Shown: piece after piece, positions 49,590-60,252 of the stretch
How the letters are laid out: every line of letters begins with the position of its first letter
Position numbering within the stretch: position 1 is the stretch's first letter
NCBI GenBank assembly: GCA_002914845.1
Contig: JXTC01000265.1
Span: 7,631 to 71,630, forward strand
Origin: Trema orientale
Taxonomy: Eukaryota > Streptophyta > Magnoliopsida > Rosales > Cannabaceae
Reading direction: 5' to 3'
DNA: 64,000 nucleotides
The notes under the pieces: model-generated
Told to the model about the DNA's origin: nothing
What the model saw: the letters and a program-made list of their open reading frames with translations, nothing else
Databases searched by the model: none
Translations under genes and position numbers: made by a program

Positions 49590-50480
49590 AAATGAAAAAT
49601 GTTGGTTATCAGGTATCAATTTTTTTGATATTGGTTACTAGTTATTTGTTCATCTGGCATCTTTTTCTTTTCTTTTTTTCATTTTTCCTTCTTATTGTTT
49701 CCATTTTTGTTTTCTTCTTATAGGGACAATGAGCTACAATTTTTTTTTTCTATTTTTAACGAAAACAGTTACTAGTTACCAATTTTTTTTGGGATTGGTT
49801 TCTAGTTATTAGCTCATCTGGTATTTTTTTTTCCATTTTTTTTTCTTTTCATTCTTTTATTATTTATTTATTTATTTTTCCTTTTTTTTCCCTCTTAGAG
49901 ATAATGAACTACAAATCTGATTACCGGATTTTAGTTACTCTAGTTATTGATTACTACTAGTTTGTGGTTGGTAACTAATCTGGATACAAGTTTTAAGACT
50001 GGTATTATTTTACTTTCACAATTTTTTTTTGCTAATTTATTTTTTATAGAGTATTCTCCTTTTTAAAAAAATTAGGTTACTAGTTTCTAATTTTTTTTTT
50101 TTTTGTTACTAGTTCTGGTTTATAGTTTCCAATAGCAATTCATTTTTGGTTACTAGTTTATGTTTATCTTGTTACGCTACCCCGTCTGTTGATCTAGCTC
50201 CAATTTAAGGACTGTTGGCTAATTTCCAAACTGGTTACCCATTATTAGTTACCAATTACAATAATTGGTTACTAGTAACCAATCTACATTATCTACTTTA
50301 TTATCAACCAATTTGATTATTGGTTATAAATTACTAATTTGATTATGAGTTACTAATTACATGAATAGTTATTGGTTGCCAATAACAATATTGGTTACTA
50401 GCTATTAGTTATCATTAACTAGTCAAGTTGGAAACTATAAATTAGTAATTGATCCTTCAAATTAGTATTACTGGTAACTA
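49590..50480. repeat. Degenerate array of 'ggttactagttaccaat' motifs in pyrimidine-rich DNA
   Basis: Variants of ggttactagttaccaat recur more than a dozen times (for example near 49608, 49770, 49798, 49935, 50094, 50235, 50265, 50330, 50390 and 50462), first amid ttttctttttt tracts and later almost back to back. The core is palindromic (actagt). It resembles the cores of the family A foldbacks, so it may derive from one by expansion. No gene is present. Confidence 0.65.
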
Positions 50481-50652
50481 GTGAAAAATAGAAGCAAAAG
50501 AAAAAGTAGTTAGAAAGGACAAAAAGAAAAGAAAATAGAAAAAGTAAAATAAATGAGGGAAAAAAAACTAAAAAGGAAAAAAAAAACTGAAAAGAAAAAT
50601 GAAAAAAAAACTAGAAAATGAAAAAAAGAAATTGAAAGGAAAGATAGACTTA

Positions 50653-50842
50653 GGGCCTGTTTGGGATAGCTTTTACTTCTTGAAGTAAAAGTATAAAAAG
50701 ATCTTCCTAAAAAAGATGGTAGGTCCATGCTTCTTTAAAAAGATCTTTTGGATGCAAAAAGATCTTCTAAAAATTCATCCAAACACTCTTAAAAGATCTT
50801 TTGAGCCCTAAAATATCTTTGAAAGCTGTGCCAAACAGGCTA
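50653..50842. mobile_element. Tourist-type MITE with TTA target duplication
   Basis: It begins gggcctgtttggg and ends ccaaacaggcta. The ends are imperfect inverted repeats flanked by TTA on both sides (50650-50652 and 50843-50845). GGGCCTGTTTGG-type ends with TTA duplications are the hallmark of plant Tourist (PIF/Harbinger) MITEs. It is 190 bp long, contains several aaaagatctt palindromes and codes for nothing. Its right flank is a tRNA-like SINE fragment, so it may have landed inside that SINE. Confidence 0.85.
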
Positions 50843-50845
50843 TTA

Positions 50846-50925
50846 GAGGGATTCGAACTGCTCACATAAATAAAATTGATAGTAATCCAGACCATCAAGC
50901 CATCTAGCGTTCAAGGTATGTCTTC
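50846..50925 (-). mobile_element. tRNA-derived SINE head, interrupted by the MITE
   Basis: On the minus strand, tggcttgatggtctgg is a clear A-box match and agttcgaatccctc a near-perfect Pol III B box, spaced as in tRNA-derived SINEs. The 3' part would run leftwards, where the Tourist MITE interrupts it immediately after the B box. Beyond the MITE the minus strand is pyrimidine-rich. A bona fide tRNA is unlikely because the fold and acceptor stem are not evident. Confidence 0.6.
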
Positions 50926-53168
50926 CTCCTTTTTATTTTATAACTTGTGTACCTTTTGAACTTTGCTTTTCAAAAATACCAACTGCACGTGGTATGATAT
51001 CCTAATTTTTTTAGTTGACCACATATGTACAATTCTTTTATCTTTTACTGTGTACTGCCTAATTTACACTTTACTAAATTTAACAACACTTTTAAACAAT
51101 TTGTTACTTACCAATTTTTTAACACACTAAGTTAACACTCTCATGCAAACAAAGCTTTTCTCTCACGCTATTTCCCCAGGAACGAAGAGCTTTAAAGTCC
51201 ATCTTCGTGCCACTAATTCAAAGATTGAGAGGAACACAAACCACGAAATCTATGAACGCTGGATAAGAAGAAGAAAACGTCTTCGGAGATGTAAAATTCA
51301 AAAATATTGTTATCGTGGACTTGGAATTATTTGGGTAGATATACATAATATTAATTTATATATATATATAGGTTGCCAATCTGGTAGGTATTTTTTTTTT
51401 TAGCCGTTGGAGAAGTGATCCAACGACTATAATGAGGTACATAAAAAGACGTGCATTATTAATATTATTTCTCTCTCTTACTTTTTACTATTAAAAAATG
51501 TGCATGACAAATTTTTATTGGTCAAAATAATTTATATGTATAGAAAAAAAACAAAATACCTACTAAATTGGTGCCCATATATATATATATTCTAAAAAAG
51601 AGTGTCAGCATTACTCTTTTTTAACTATATTTTTAACTATATTTTATTCTTATTCATTTCTGATTGTTTAATATGTGGAATCACTCGTATATCTCATATA
51701 GTATAGAAAATTATTGTTAGACTTTACATCACAACTAGGACATATGAGAATTAATAGCTTTGGCACTCATTTTTCAAAATGACTTTTGAAAGCGAATTAG
51801 TGGTACTTATATGAAAAAAAAATTAAAAGGCTGGTTCCGTTCATCCATCCTCCCTGATAAGGGGTGTCACACCTAATTAATTCAAATGGGAAGGAGCCTT
51901 TTGGAGAATGGCCAATTTTTCAAAGTTAAGTAATTTTGTTTTTTCCTTAAAAAGTAGTTAAAGTCAACAAAAACCAACATTTTTCCCCACCTCAAACAAT
52001 AGCCATTTTGCTCCTCTCGTTTTCGATTTTGTATACAAGTGCTCTTTAAATTACAAAATTATTTTTCTTTTGTCCCCTCGACACTAATACCGTTAGAAGA
52101 CCGTCAATGAATAAGAGTCAAATGGTCTTTCTCTCATACTAGTTTTTTTTATTGCACATATTTAAATAGCTTTTTTTTTGTTGATTAAATAAATGAAATA
52201 TATGAAGAGATGTTAAAAAAAAAAGAAGTGAAAAAGAGGTACAAATTGTTTTATTGGATATTTCCAAATAGTTAGTTTTTTTTTTTAATTAAAGAAATGA
52301 AATAAATGCAAAAAGATGTAAAAAATCTTTTTACACGGTTAAATATATATAAATAAAAAAAGCATTAATTTAACAATTTTTGCATTTATTAATTTGTGTC
52401 ATTAAATATTTTTAGAAGTCATGTCCTAAAAGGTACATAATTTTATATCTAAAAAACTCTTTAGAATGTGAAGTGACTATTTGGTCCATGCCCAATGCCA
52501 ACTAACAATAATCTAATAATGTAAGTATTAAGGAGAAAAAAAGAATAACTTTACCCGTTAGAAGCACTTGAAAACAAAGTTTGACTACAAAGTCAAAAGT
52601 GAAGGCCAAGTTCTTATTAAGAGTAAAAATCATGGGCACATCGACTAATTATTTTTTTCTTTGAACTTTTATTTTATTGCCAAATATATAATTTAATATG
52701 TATAGACGGTGAATCAGATATTTAGTAAATGAGTTATTGTACTTGAACATAAAATAAAAGACTAAAAAAAAAACACTTTTTAAAATCAAGTATCTAAAAC
52801 AAAACACCCATTCTCTCAAATTTACAAGTATGTTTTTATTATCATTTTTTATTTTGGCAGCGCAAGAGTTTTTAAAAAAGAAAAGAAGAAATAACAGGCT
52901 TTCGATATCTCGTCTTAAAATTTTATTTTGTTTTATTAATGGTCTCGAACATATTGAAAATTTAGGCGGAAGTTTGTGATTGAGTATACCATTATGATGC
53001 ATATTGGAGAACTAATTCTTCTTTCATATATGACGGAGATTAACTTAATTTTACCACGAGGACAATCAATATTTAATCAATCAATGGCTTCAGAAGAACC
53101 GAAAAATTGAAGAACTTTGAAAGTTAACCACAACGTGCTTAGGATTAAGTGACAAAGTGGAAAAATAA
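50926..53168. other. Spacer, nothing recognised
   Basis: No gene is supported. There are short (TA)n runs near 51357 and 51579, and AT-rich sequence with two similar stretches near 52172-52215 and 52272-52325 (attaaataaatgaaata, agatgtaaaaa). The longer open frames at 51.14 and 52.65 kb show no family signature. Confidence 0.5.
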
Positions 53169-53325
53169 AGGGCGTGTTTAGTATAAAATTCGAATTTTAT
53201 TCTTTAAATTCAGAAATAATTTTTATGTATAAAGTTGGAAGGATAAAACATTTATTCTTCTAATTTTCTATATAAAAATTATTTTTAAATTTAAAAAATA
53301 GGATTTAAATCCGATCAAACACGAG
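53169..53325. mobile_element. MITE with long inverted ends and TAA flanks
   Basis: The left arm (ggcgtgtttagtataaaatt, ttctttaaattcagaaata) is inverted in the right arm (tatttttaaatttaaaaaat, aaatccgatcaaacacgag), giving ends of about 60 bp in a 157-bp element. TAA lies on both sides (53166-53168 and 53326-53328), suggesting a PIF/Harbinger-like origin. It is non-coding. Confidence 0.55.
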
Positions 53326-53328
53326 TAA

Positions 53329-54024
53329 TCAATAATGCAATGAGTGAACATGACTGGTACTGTACTTATCTACAATGAAAAGGATAATTTATGACGCCTA
53401 GTGGTTCTTGAACCAAGCGTGGCAACATCCATCCGTGGAAAATAACAAATAGTCAATAATCCATTTCCATCCATCATTAGTAAATATTTGTCAATTAATT
53501 TGATAAACCATGTAACAACCTTGCCAAACCTCTCTATTCTAGGGCATGCTTATTCGTAATAGAGAAAAAATAAATAAAAAAGAAAGAAAATTTATACGTT
53601 CATAACTTTTTTCGCTCATTATTTCTTAATTATAATTTATTTCTCGTATATTCTCTCCTCGTAGCATTCTCCGCTCGTTATTTCGTAATTATAATTTATA
53701 ATTTATTTCTCGTATATTCCCTTTCCCTGGATTCTTTTTACGTAAAATTTAATGTGGCCCTTATTTGTAAATATTGCATTTCTTCGTTCTTCGATTTCTT
53801 TTTTTTTTTTTTTTTTAAGTGCGAGGGTAAGATACTCTTATATTTGTTATACATATACAAAAACAATTGTTAATAATTCAAAAGATCACTAATTTATGTA
53901 AGCGAAACTTAATTATTTCTGATCAGGGGAAAAAGAAAAAAAAAACCAACGACGAATTTCTTAAAATGTGCTTTATAGTTTGGCCATTATGAGAAAGAAA
54001 GCTGACCCAAAAAAAAAAAAAAAA
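53329..54024. other. 3' flank of the first BAHD gene
   Basis: Contains a short duplication at about 53605-53720 (aattataatttatttctcgtatattc twice, period about 70 bp) and a T run at 53798-53816. No gene is supported. Confidence 0.5.
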
Positions 54025-55488
54025 CTAGAACTTTCTGAGGCCGGCGAGAAACAGAGAAGCAAAAAGATCCATTTGATGCTTCTTCAAAGCCAAACCAACC
54101 TCAAGGCCGCCGCTCCCATCTCTAGACTCCGCCATGGAAATGGCTCCCGTCTTCTCTGCAGACACGATATCCACCTTCTTTGGCCGACCCCATCCAAAAT
54201 CTATGCTGTAAACGCCGAACCTGGGGGACCCGGCTACACCAACCGCATAAGCTTTTTCAGACACTATTGAAAGCAATTTCGAAAGCGTCTCTTCTGCTTC
54301 TCTACTAGCATCGATACCTTTCTCCAACTCTTTGACCATGCCGCTGATCTTCTCCGCAAGAGCGGTCAGCCCTTCTTCTTCTTCTCCTCCTTCTCCTCCC
54401 AAATGAGACAACTTCTCCCTCAGTTCCTCGTCAATAATCTTTCCTCCAACGCAGTTGCCGAAGTAATTTCCCGGCACCGGAGGTTCCAAGCGGCTCCTGT
54501 AATCAGCCGTGAACGCCGTGTATACCTTTCTTTTAGTTTCGTCGCCGTCCGTGGCTTTAAGAATACAGTCCAACACGTAAGCGAACGTGAGAACAAAGGA
54601 AGATAAATGGAGTTTTGGTTTTGGAGATGATGATGATTTGTCCCAACTGGACAATACCCTTTGCCGCAGTTTGTCTATATCAGAGCGGCTTAGTTCAAAA
54701 GTGGCTCGAAACAAGTCGGAGGGTACGTCTAGAATTGGCGAAAACTCGAACAGTTTCGGGTTGTTTCTGATAGTAGACGACGTCGTCGTTTCACTGTTCC
54801 CCAACCATTGATTCAAGCAACACATGTCGACCCCAGATGGGTCTTTGATGATTGACCGGTCGTAGAAAGGTATCAACTCCGGCAACAGTGGTGGATTCTC
54901 TTTACATAAGTAAGCCCACGACTTCATGAACATGGTCGTGGATTTCCCATCGAGAACGGCGTGATGGGTCGTGACGCCAATACAAAACCCGCTATTGGGG
55001 AAAACAGTGATTTGCAAAGCTACTACCGAAGCCCCTGTTTCGGAAACCCGTAACAGGGGAACCAGAGGACCAGATATCGCGGCTTGGCGAGCATGGTTCC
55101 CTGCGAGGAGGTCGAAATCAGCGTCGGACTCGGCTATAGCGACCGAAACGGTTTCGCCCGGGGTGTAAAGAATGACGGGTTTGGGAGAATCTCGAGGCCA
55201 AGTTAGAGTTCCGGCTAGAGGGAGAAAGTACCGGAGGGTGAGAGAGAGGGAGTGGTTGAGCTTTGGAAGAACAGCGTTGAAGAAGGAGTCTTTTGTTTCT
55301 GGGAGCGAATAGAAGAAGAGACGCTCGACTGGAGGAAATTTGAACCATAAGGTGTCGAAAAAGGTTAGGGGGAGAGAGAACTCGGTAGCGGAATCGGGTG
55401 AGTCGGTATACGGAGCGACATGGGAGAGCTCAAGTATTTTAGCCGAGTTGGTGGGCGTCGCCATGATAGGAGTTATGGGGTGGTTCAT
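54025..55488 (-). CDS. BAHD acyltransferase, phenolic-glucoside/anthocyanin malonyltransferase type, copy 1 (487 aa)
   Basis: A single uninterrupted exon encodes a complete BAHD enzyme, which transfers an acyl group from acyl-CoA to an acceptor in the cytosol. The catalytic HHAVLD motif has His176 and Asp180, YFGNC is at 342-346, and the structural DFGWG is at 430-434. The YFGNC motif and overall phrasing (ILELSHVAP start, AISMAESRDG near the end) place it with clade-I enzymes such as phenolic glucoside malonyltransferases and anthocyanin acyltransferases. Malonyl-CoA is the likely donor; the acceptor cannot be told. Two starts are possible: 55488, or 55464, which aligns with the start of the second copy (MATP...). 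An acidic loop (GGEGGEEEEG) is absent from the other copy. The second copy lies 2.2 kb upstream in the same orientation. Confidence 0.93.
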   Translation of the reverse strand: MNHPITPIMATPTNSAKILELSHVAPYTDSPDSATEFSLPLTFFDTLWFKFPPVERLFFYSLPETKDSFFNAVLPKLNHSLSLTLRYFLPLAGTLTWPRDSPKPVILYTPGETVSVAIAESDADFDLLAGNHARQAAISGPLVPLLRVSETGASVVALQITVFPNSGFCIGVTTHHAVLDGKSTTMFMKSWAYLCKENPPLLPELIPFYDRSIIKDPSGVDMCCLNQWLGNSETTTSSTIRNNPKLFEFSPILDVPSDLFRATFELSRSDIDKLRQRVLSSWDKSSSSPKPKLHLSSFVLTFAYVLDCILKATDGDETKRKVYTAFTADYRSRLEPPVPGNYFGNCVGGKIIDEELREKLSHLGGEGGEEEEGLTALAEKISGMVKELEKGIDASREAEETLSKLLSIVSEKAYAVGVAGSPRFGVYSIDFGWGRPKKVDIVSAEKTGAISMAESRDGSGGLEVGLALKKHQMDLFASLFLAGLRKF

Positions 55489-56359
55489 TGTATCGTAAGG
55501 AGTTTATATTTCAAAGAAGCGAGACGCACGCATCTTCCAATTGACTAACTCTTGTTGAATTTTATGTTAATGTGAATCGGCTTTGGTCGGTAGCCTGATC
55601 TGGAAGCTTAGACTGATATGTGACAAATAACGACAAAGTTCTTACCTTTTTTTTTTTTTTTTTTGGGTTTTTTTCCCGTAATGTTATGGGTAATGTTGCG
55701 GGCCTCATATACTCGATGATTACGTGATTTTTTTTTTTTTCCCCCCTTCTCTTTTCCTGGGAGTACGAAGAAAATAAGAACACGATAAAGAGAAAAAGGC
55801 ACTTTTGAACTATAACTACTCCAAACTAAAGACAATTGAGGACCCAACCCCGAAAATGTGTTTTCGTGTGGAAATTTCATCAAATTATAAATTAACATGT
55901 GGCAAAGTATAGATTTGGGATTATGCGATAAGAATTGATAAGGAAATGAATTAGAATAGGATGTGTGTCTTTCTTTTGTACTAAATATTCTTTTTTACCG
56001 GATAAAAATCCCTGTTAAACACTGTTAGATATCTGAACCCGCTCTCTTACTTTATCTGATCAATCCAGGATTGTCTGTCCTCAATATTTTGTCACATCAC
56101 CATCTCATCTGCCTCTATACTAAATCTACGGTAATCACCACAGTAGTCTTCGCGAGTTTTCTCTTGGAAGCCAGAATATCTTCCTACTTTACTCACTGAA
56201 AGAAACAAACGGAGCGGTGGTGGCGGCAATCGGAGATTATGACCATTTTTTTTCCTTTTTTTTTTTTAATTCAAGTAATACAAAGATTGAATTCTAGGAA
56301 GGGAAAAAAAGATAAACTTTTGCCAATTTAGTTTACCAATTTCAGGCCATCCAAATATC
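55489..56359. other. Upstream region of BAHD copy 1
   Basis: Promoter side of the first BAHD gene. Homopolymer T runs lie at about 55648-55665 and 55729-55740, and they create the open frames seen on the minus strand. No gene is supported. Confidence 0.5.
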
Positions 56360-56760
56360 CGAAACAAGTGTTTGTTTCAATAATTTCAAATCTTTTATTT
56401 AAATGGTCTATTAAAATATTTATGGTTCCGTTTGATTCAACCATTCCATTTCAATAGAATATAAAATCCATTTGAATGTGTATTTGTTTCAACAATTCAG
56501 TTTTTTCATTTAAATGATTTTTTCGAATGTGTGTTTGTTTCAACAATTCATTTTTTTTATTCAAATGGTCCATCCGAAAAATTAACTATTGGAATGATTT
56601 TTTTTGTTTTGAATGAGATTGTAGGGCGTGAGATATTTTTGAATGGTCCATTCTAATGCTCCCATTCTAATTACAACACATTCTACTATTTTTTCCATTC
56701 AAATGTCTTTCATTCCAATTATAACACATTCCACAATTTTTATTCAAATACATACATAAG
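56360..56760. repeat. Degenerate repeats with 'gtttgtttcaacaattca'
   Basis: The phrase occurs at about 56369, 56481 and 56532, each followed by a T-rich stretch and tttaaatg. On the right, attccaattataacacatt is repeated in variant form (56676 and 56714). The left ttccgtttgattc and the complement of the right end (gggtttgtttcc) hint at an inverted-repeat element of about 0.35 kb, not firmly bounded. Confidence 0.45.
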
Positions 56761-56846
56761 GAAACAAACCCCTGTATATTCTCATCATGTGATACCTTTC
56801 AATAGAGTCAAAGCAGACAGAAGAGTGAAAAAAAAAGGACGTATTG

Positions 56847-57419
56847 CTAGGAATGGCAATGGGGCGGATCGGGGACGGTTTTTTAATTACCATCTCCATC
56901 CCCGAAAGCCAATTACAATACCATACCTGCCCCATTAACCATTCTTTTGGATGCGGGGACGGTGCGGGTATTAACCAATGGATAACGGGGAAAACCGCGG
57001 TTACCTATTACCCATTGATAATATTAAAATATTAAAAAATTAAGATGAAAATACTAAATCCTTTTCATAATCAACAAAATATTAAACACAACAATATACT
57101 AATAATTTTTAAACTCTAAAATTTAAATATATAAGTACATATAACTCTCCAAAATCATTATTTTACCAAAGATATAATAATATTGATAGTGTAAAATTAA
57201 ATAGATATTTATATGTATAATAATTTTTCTATGTAAATATATATATCGGGGCGGATACGGTGCGGATTATACAAATACCGTCCCCGCACCATACCCGCAT
57301 ATTAACGGTACGGTTATTCCCCGCCCCGGTCATTTTCCCCGCTTGAACGGTTTTTTCCCTCCCCATTCGGATCGGATAACCACGGATACCCGTAACCATG
57401 GGTTATATTGCCATCCCTA
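56847..57419. mobile_element. Non-autonomous hAT element with exact 8-bp target duplication (element 1)
   Basis: It begins taggaatggcaatgggg and ends ttgccatcccta, imperfect inverted ends. It is flanked on both sides by CGTATTGC (56839-56846 and 57420-57427). An 8-bp duplication with TAGGG-type ends is the signature of hAT transposons. The 573-bp body has GC-rich ends full of ggggcgg, ggtgcgg and accgtccccgc phrases and an AT-rich centre; it encodes no transposase. The perfect duplication suggests a fairly recent insertion. It lies between the tandem BAHD genes. Confidence 0.88.
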
Positions 57420-57704
57420 CGTATTGCTCTTTTCCGTATACAACAAAGCTGCGTGAAATTGACATCTTATTCTCATTCCTTAGAAATTAGAAATAGAAAA
57501 CAAAAATTCCTTGAATTCTTCCCTACTACCAGCAACCCTCACCAAGATACTCATAATATTTTCTTAGGGAAAAAAAAAAAGAAAAAAGAAAATGTAGAAT
57601 CATGGAATCACCCAGAGTTCCATCTAATGTTCATGCAAAGTAATGACCTAAAGCATGACTTTTGGAGAGTCTTTACGTGAAATAAATAAAATCAAACAAA
57701 AACT

Positions 57705-59120
57705 TTAAAGACTGCCGAGGCCTTTGTGGAACAGAGAAGCAAAAAGATCCATTTGATGCCTTTTCAAAGCCAAACCAACCTCAACTCCGCTACTTCCATC
57801 TCTAGACTCCGCCATTGAAATGGCTCCGGTCTTCTCTATAGACACGATATCCACCTTCTTTGGCCGACCCCATCCAAAATCCGTGCTGTAAACTCCGAAC
57901 CTGGGGGACCCAGCTACTCCGACCCCGTAAACTTTTCCGGTCACCATTGAAGTAAATTTCGATACCAACTCCTCTGCTTCTCTCTTAACATCGATATCTT
58001 TCTCCAACTCTTTGACCATACTGCTTACCATCGCCACAAGAGCGGTGAACGAATCCTCTTCCCTACGAAGCAACTTCTCCCTCAATTCCTCGACATTCAC
58101 GCAGGTTCCGACGCAGTTGCCGAAGTAATTTTCCGGCACCGGCGGGTCCAAACGGTTCCGGAAATCAGCGGTGAATCCTGCATAGACCTTTCTTTTGGTT
58201 TCGTCACCGTCCGTGGCTTTAAGAATACAGTCCAACATGTAAGCGAACGTGAGAACAAAAGTAGATAAATGGAGTTTTGGTTTTGGAGAGAGTGATGATT
58301 TGTCCCAGCTGGACGATACCCTTTGCCGGAATTTATTTATATCCGAGCGGCTTAATTCAAAAGTGGCTCGAATTAAGTCGGAGGGTACATCTGAACTTTG
58401 CGATATCTCGAACACATTTGGGCTGTTTCTCAGATCAGACGACGTCGTTCCAGGGTTCCTCAACCACATGTTCAAGTACAACATGTCGACCCCAGATGGG
58501 TCCTTGATGACTGTCCTGTCGTATAAAGGAGTTAGCTCCGGCAACAATGGCGGATTCTCTTTACATAAGTACGCCCACGACTTCAGAAACATGGTCGTAG
58601 ATTTCCCATCGAGAACCGCGTGATGGGTCGTGACGCCAATACAAAACCCGCTATTGGGGAAAACCGTGATTTGCAGAGCTATCGCTGAAGCCCCTGTTTT
58701 GGAAACCTGCAACAGGGGAACTAGAGACCGAGAAACAGAGGCTTCGACGGCATGGTTTCCAGCGAGGAGGTCAAAGTCAGCGTCGGACTCGGCTATAGCG
58801 ACCGAAACGGCGTCGCCTGGGGTGTAAAGGAGGATGGGTTTAGGGGAATCTTGAGGCCAAGTGAGACTCCCGGCAAGAGGGAGAAAGTACTGGAGGGTGA
58901 GAGAGAGGGAGTGTTTGAGCTTTGGAAGAACAGAGTTAAAGAATGAAGCTTTTGATTCTGGAAGGGAATAGAAGAAGAGACGCTCTACGGGAGCAAATTT
59001 GAACCAGAGGGTGTCGAAAAAGGTTAAGGGCAGAGAGAACTCGGCGGCGGAATCGGGCGAGTCGGTAAACGGAGCGACATGGGAGAGCTCGAGTATTTTA
59101 GCCGAGTTGGGTGTCGCCAT
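57705..59120 (-). CDS. BAHD acyltransferase, phenolic-glucoside/anthocyanin malonyltransferase type, copy 2 (471 aa)
   Basis: This is the tandem paralogue of the gene at 54.0 kb, also one intact exon. The ATG at 59120 (MATPNSAKILEL) is chosen because the open frame upstream of it has no ATG start. Key motifs are HHAVLD (His167, Asp171), YFGNC and DFGWG (414-418). By eye about four-fifths of residues match copy 1. Differences concentrate in the middle (about residues 215-250) and in the loop after YFGNC, which carries an acidic insertion in copy 1 and a CVNVEELREK stretch here. These regions can shape the acceptor pocket, so the two enzymes may differ in substrate. Both look functional. Separate upstream regions imply separate promoters. 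Function beyond clade-I BAHD, probably malonyl-CoA using, is inferred from the family. Confidence 0.93.
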   Translation of the reverse strand: MATPNSAKILELSHVAPFTDSPDSAAEFSLPLTFFDTLWFKFAPVERLFFYSLPESKASFFNSVLPKLKHSLSLTLQYFLPLAGSLTWPQDSPKPILLYTPGDAVSVAIAESDADFDLLAGNHAVEASVSRSLVPLLQVSKTGASAIALQITVFPNSGFCIGVTTHHAVLDGKSTTMFLKSWAYLCKENPPLLPELTPLYDRTVIKDPSGVDMLYLNMWLRNPGTTSSDLRNSPNVFEISQSSDVPSDLIRATFELSRSDINKFRQRVSSSWDKSSLSPKPKLHLSTFVLTFAYMLDCILKATDGDETKRKVYAGFTADFRNRLDPPVPENYFGNCVGTCVNVEELREKLLRREEDSFTALVAMVSSMVKELEKDIDVKREAEELVSKFTSMVTGKVYGVGVAGSPRFGVYSTDFGWGRPKKVDIVSIEKTGAISMAESRDGSSGVEVGLALKRHQMDLFASLFHKGLGSL

Positions 59121-59344
59121 GATAGGACAGTATGAAGTGGTGTGGTTATAATGATCTCGTGTGTATATATATTTCCAATTCACTACGTACGTTTGTATTT
59201 TTAACCGTTATTATAATTTGAGTACTGGAAAAAAAGATAGATAAGTGGAAAAAAAGGCATCTACTGGAATATATAGCCAAACTTGTATATGGCTAGGCCA
59301 CATTTGTGAATTGGCAAGAGTTAAGATTTGCTACCTGTTATCAA

Positions 59345-59455
59345 CTGGGACTAGGACTAGCTCCGTTGGTCTAAAGTTTGAGGGATGTGAGTTCAAATCT
59401 TGATAAATTTGTAATAAGTGGTGATTATTAGTTAAACTCCACTTTAAAAAAAAAA
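59345..59455 (+). mobile_element. tRNA-derived SINE with poly(A) tail
   Basis: An A-box match (tagctccgttggt) is followed about 30 bases later by a B box (gagttcaaatc), then a short body and a tail of about 16 A. This is a complete-looking short plant SINE of about 110 bp. The sequence tgtta appears on both sides (near 59336 and 59461) but is too short to call a target duplication. Confidence 0.75.
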
Positions 59456-59622
59456 AAAAATGTTACCCGTCAAATTCAATCAGTTTAGCTTGTAATATAT
59501 AATTTATTATTGGAAATTTCAGCATATCAATATTGTTATATTGAATATCATCATTCATTCATGGTAATGAGTATACGGGATATGCCCATATGTGGCAGGG
59601 GATACCGAATATGGCACGTAAG

Positions 59623-60244
59623 TAGGGGTGGCAATTCGGGTGACGACACGACGACACGACACGAATACGATACGATTTTTTGCGGGTTAGGGTTGAAGAA
59701 AAAGGGTGCGGATCGGGTTCGGGTCGACCAGTCTGACACGAATAAAAAAACGGGTGCGGGTCGGGTTCGGGTCAACCCGCTTGACACGAACTTGACCCGT
59801 TTGACCTGCCAACAAATATATATATAATTAAATTATAAAAATATTTTATATTTAATTTGTTTATGACTATTATTATAGATATATTTAATTTGTACAATGT
59901 GAGTGTTTGAGATTATAAGTTATTAATTATATTTATAAATTATCCCTAATTTATTTATTTTAAAATGAGATAATAATAGCTTTAGAAAAAGAAAATATAA
60001 GTAAAAAAAATACAGGTCATAGCGGGTTGACGGGTCAAAATCGGGTTGTGAGTTGGATGTTATTCACCAAAGCGGGTTGTGCGGGTCGGGTTCGGGTCAA
60101 TCCATTTTAGGTGCGGGTCGGGTTAGTGTTGATAGTTTTCTGACACGACGGGTCACAGGTCGGGTTCGAGTTGACATAATTTATGTATATAATATACTTC
60201 AATCCGACACAAACCCGATCCGTCGACACGAATTGACACCCCTA
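59623..60244. mobile_element. Non-autonomous hAT element with exact 8-bp target duplication (element 2)
   Basis: It starts taggggtggcaattcgggt and ends acgaattgacacccct then a. The ends are good inverted repeats. CACGTAAG flanks both sides (59615-59622 and 60245-60252). Length is 622 bp. The outer parts carry many gggtcgggtt, gacacgac and gacccg phrases; the middle is AT-rich. No transposase is encoded. It shares the TAGGRRTGGCAAT terminus with element 1 at 56.8 kb but has a different subterminal repeat, so it represents a distinct subfamily. An intact duplication argues for recent movement. Confidence 0.9.
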
Positions 60245-60252
60245 CACGTAAG

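Noticed and set aside
50846-50925. Possible tRNA gene
   Set aside because: A and B boxes are present but the acceptor stem and anticodon arm do not fold, and an A-box/B-box head without these is better explained as a SINE.
52649-53002. 117-codon minus-strand frame
   Set aside because: Lys/Phe/Ile-rich translation typical of AT-rich DNA, with no recognisable motif.
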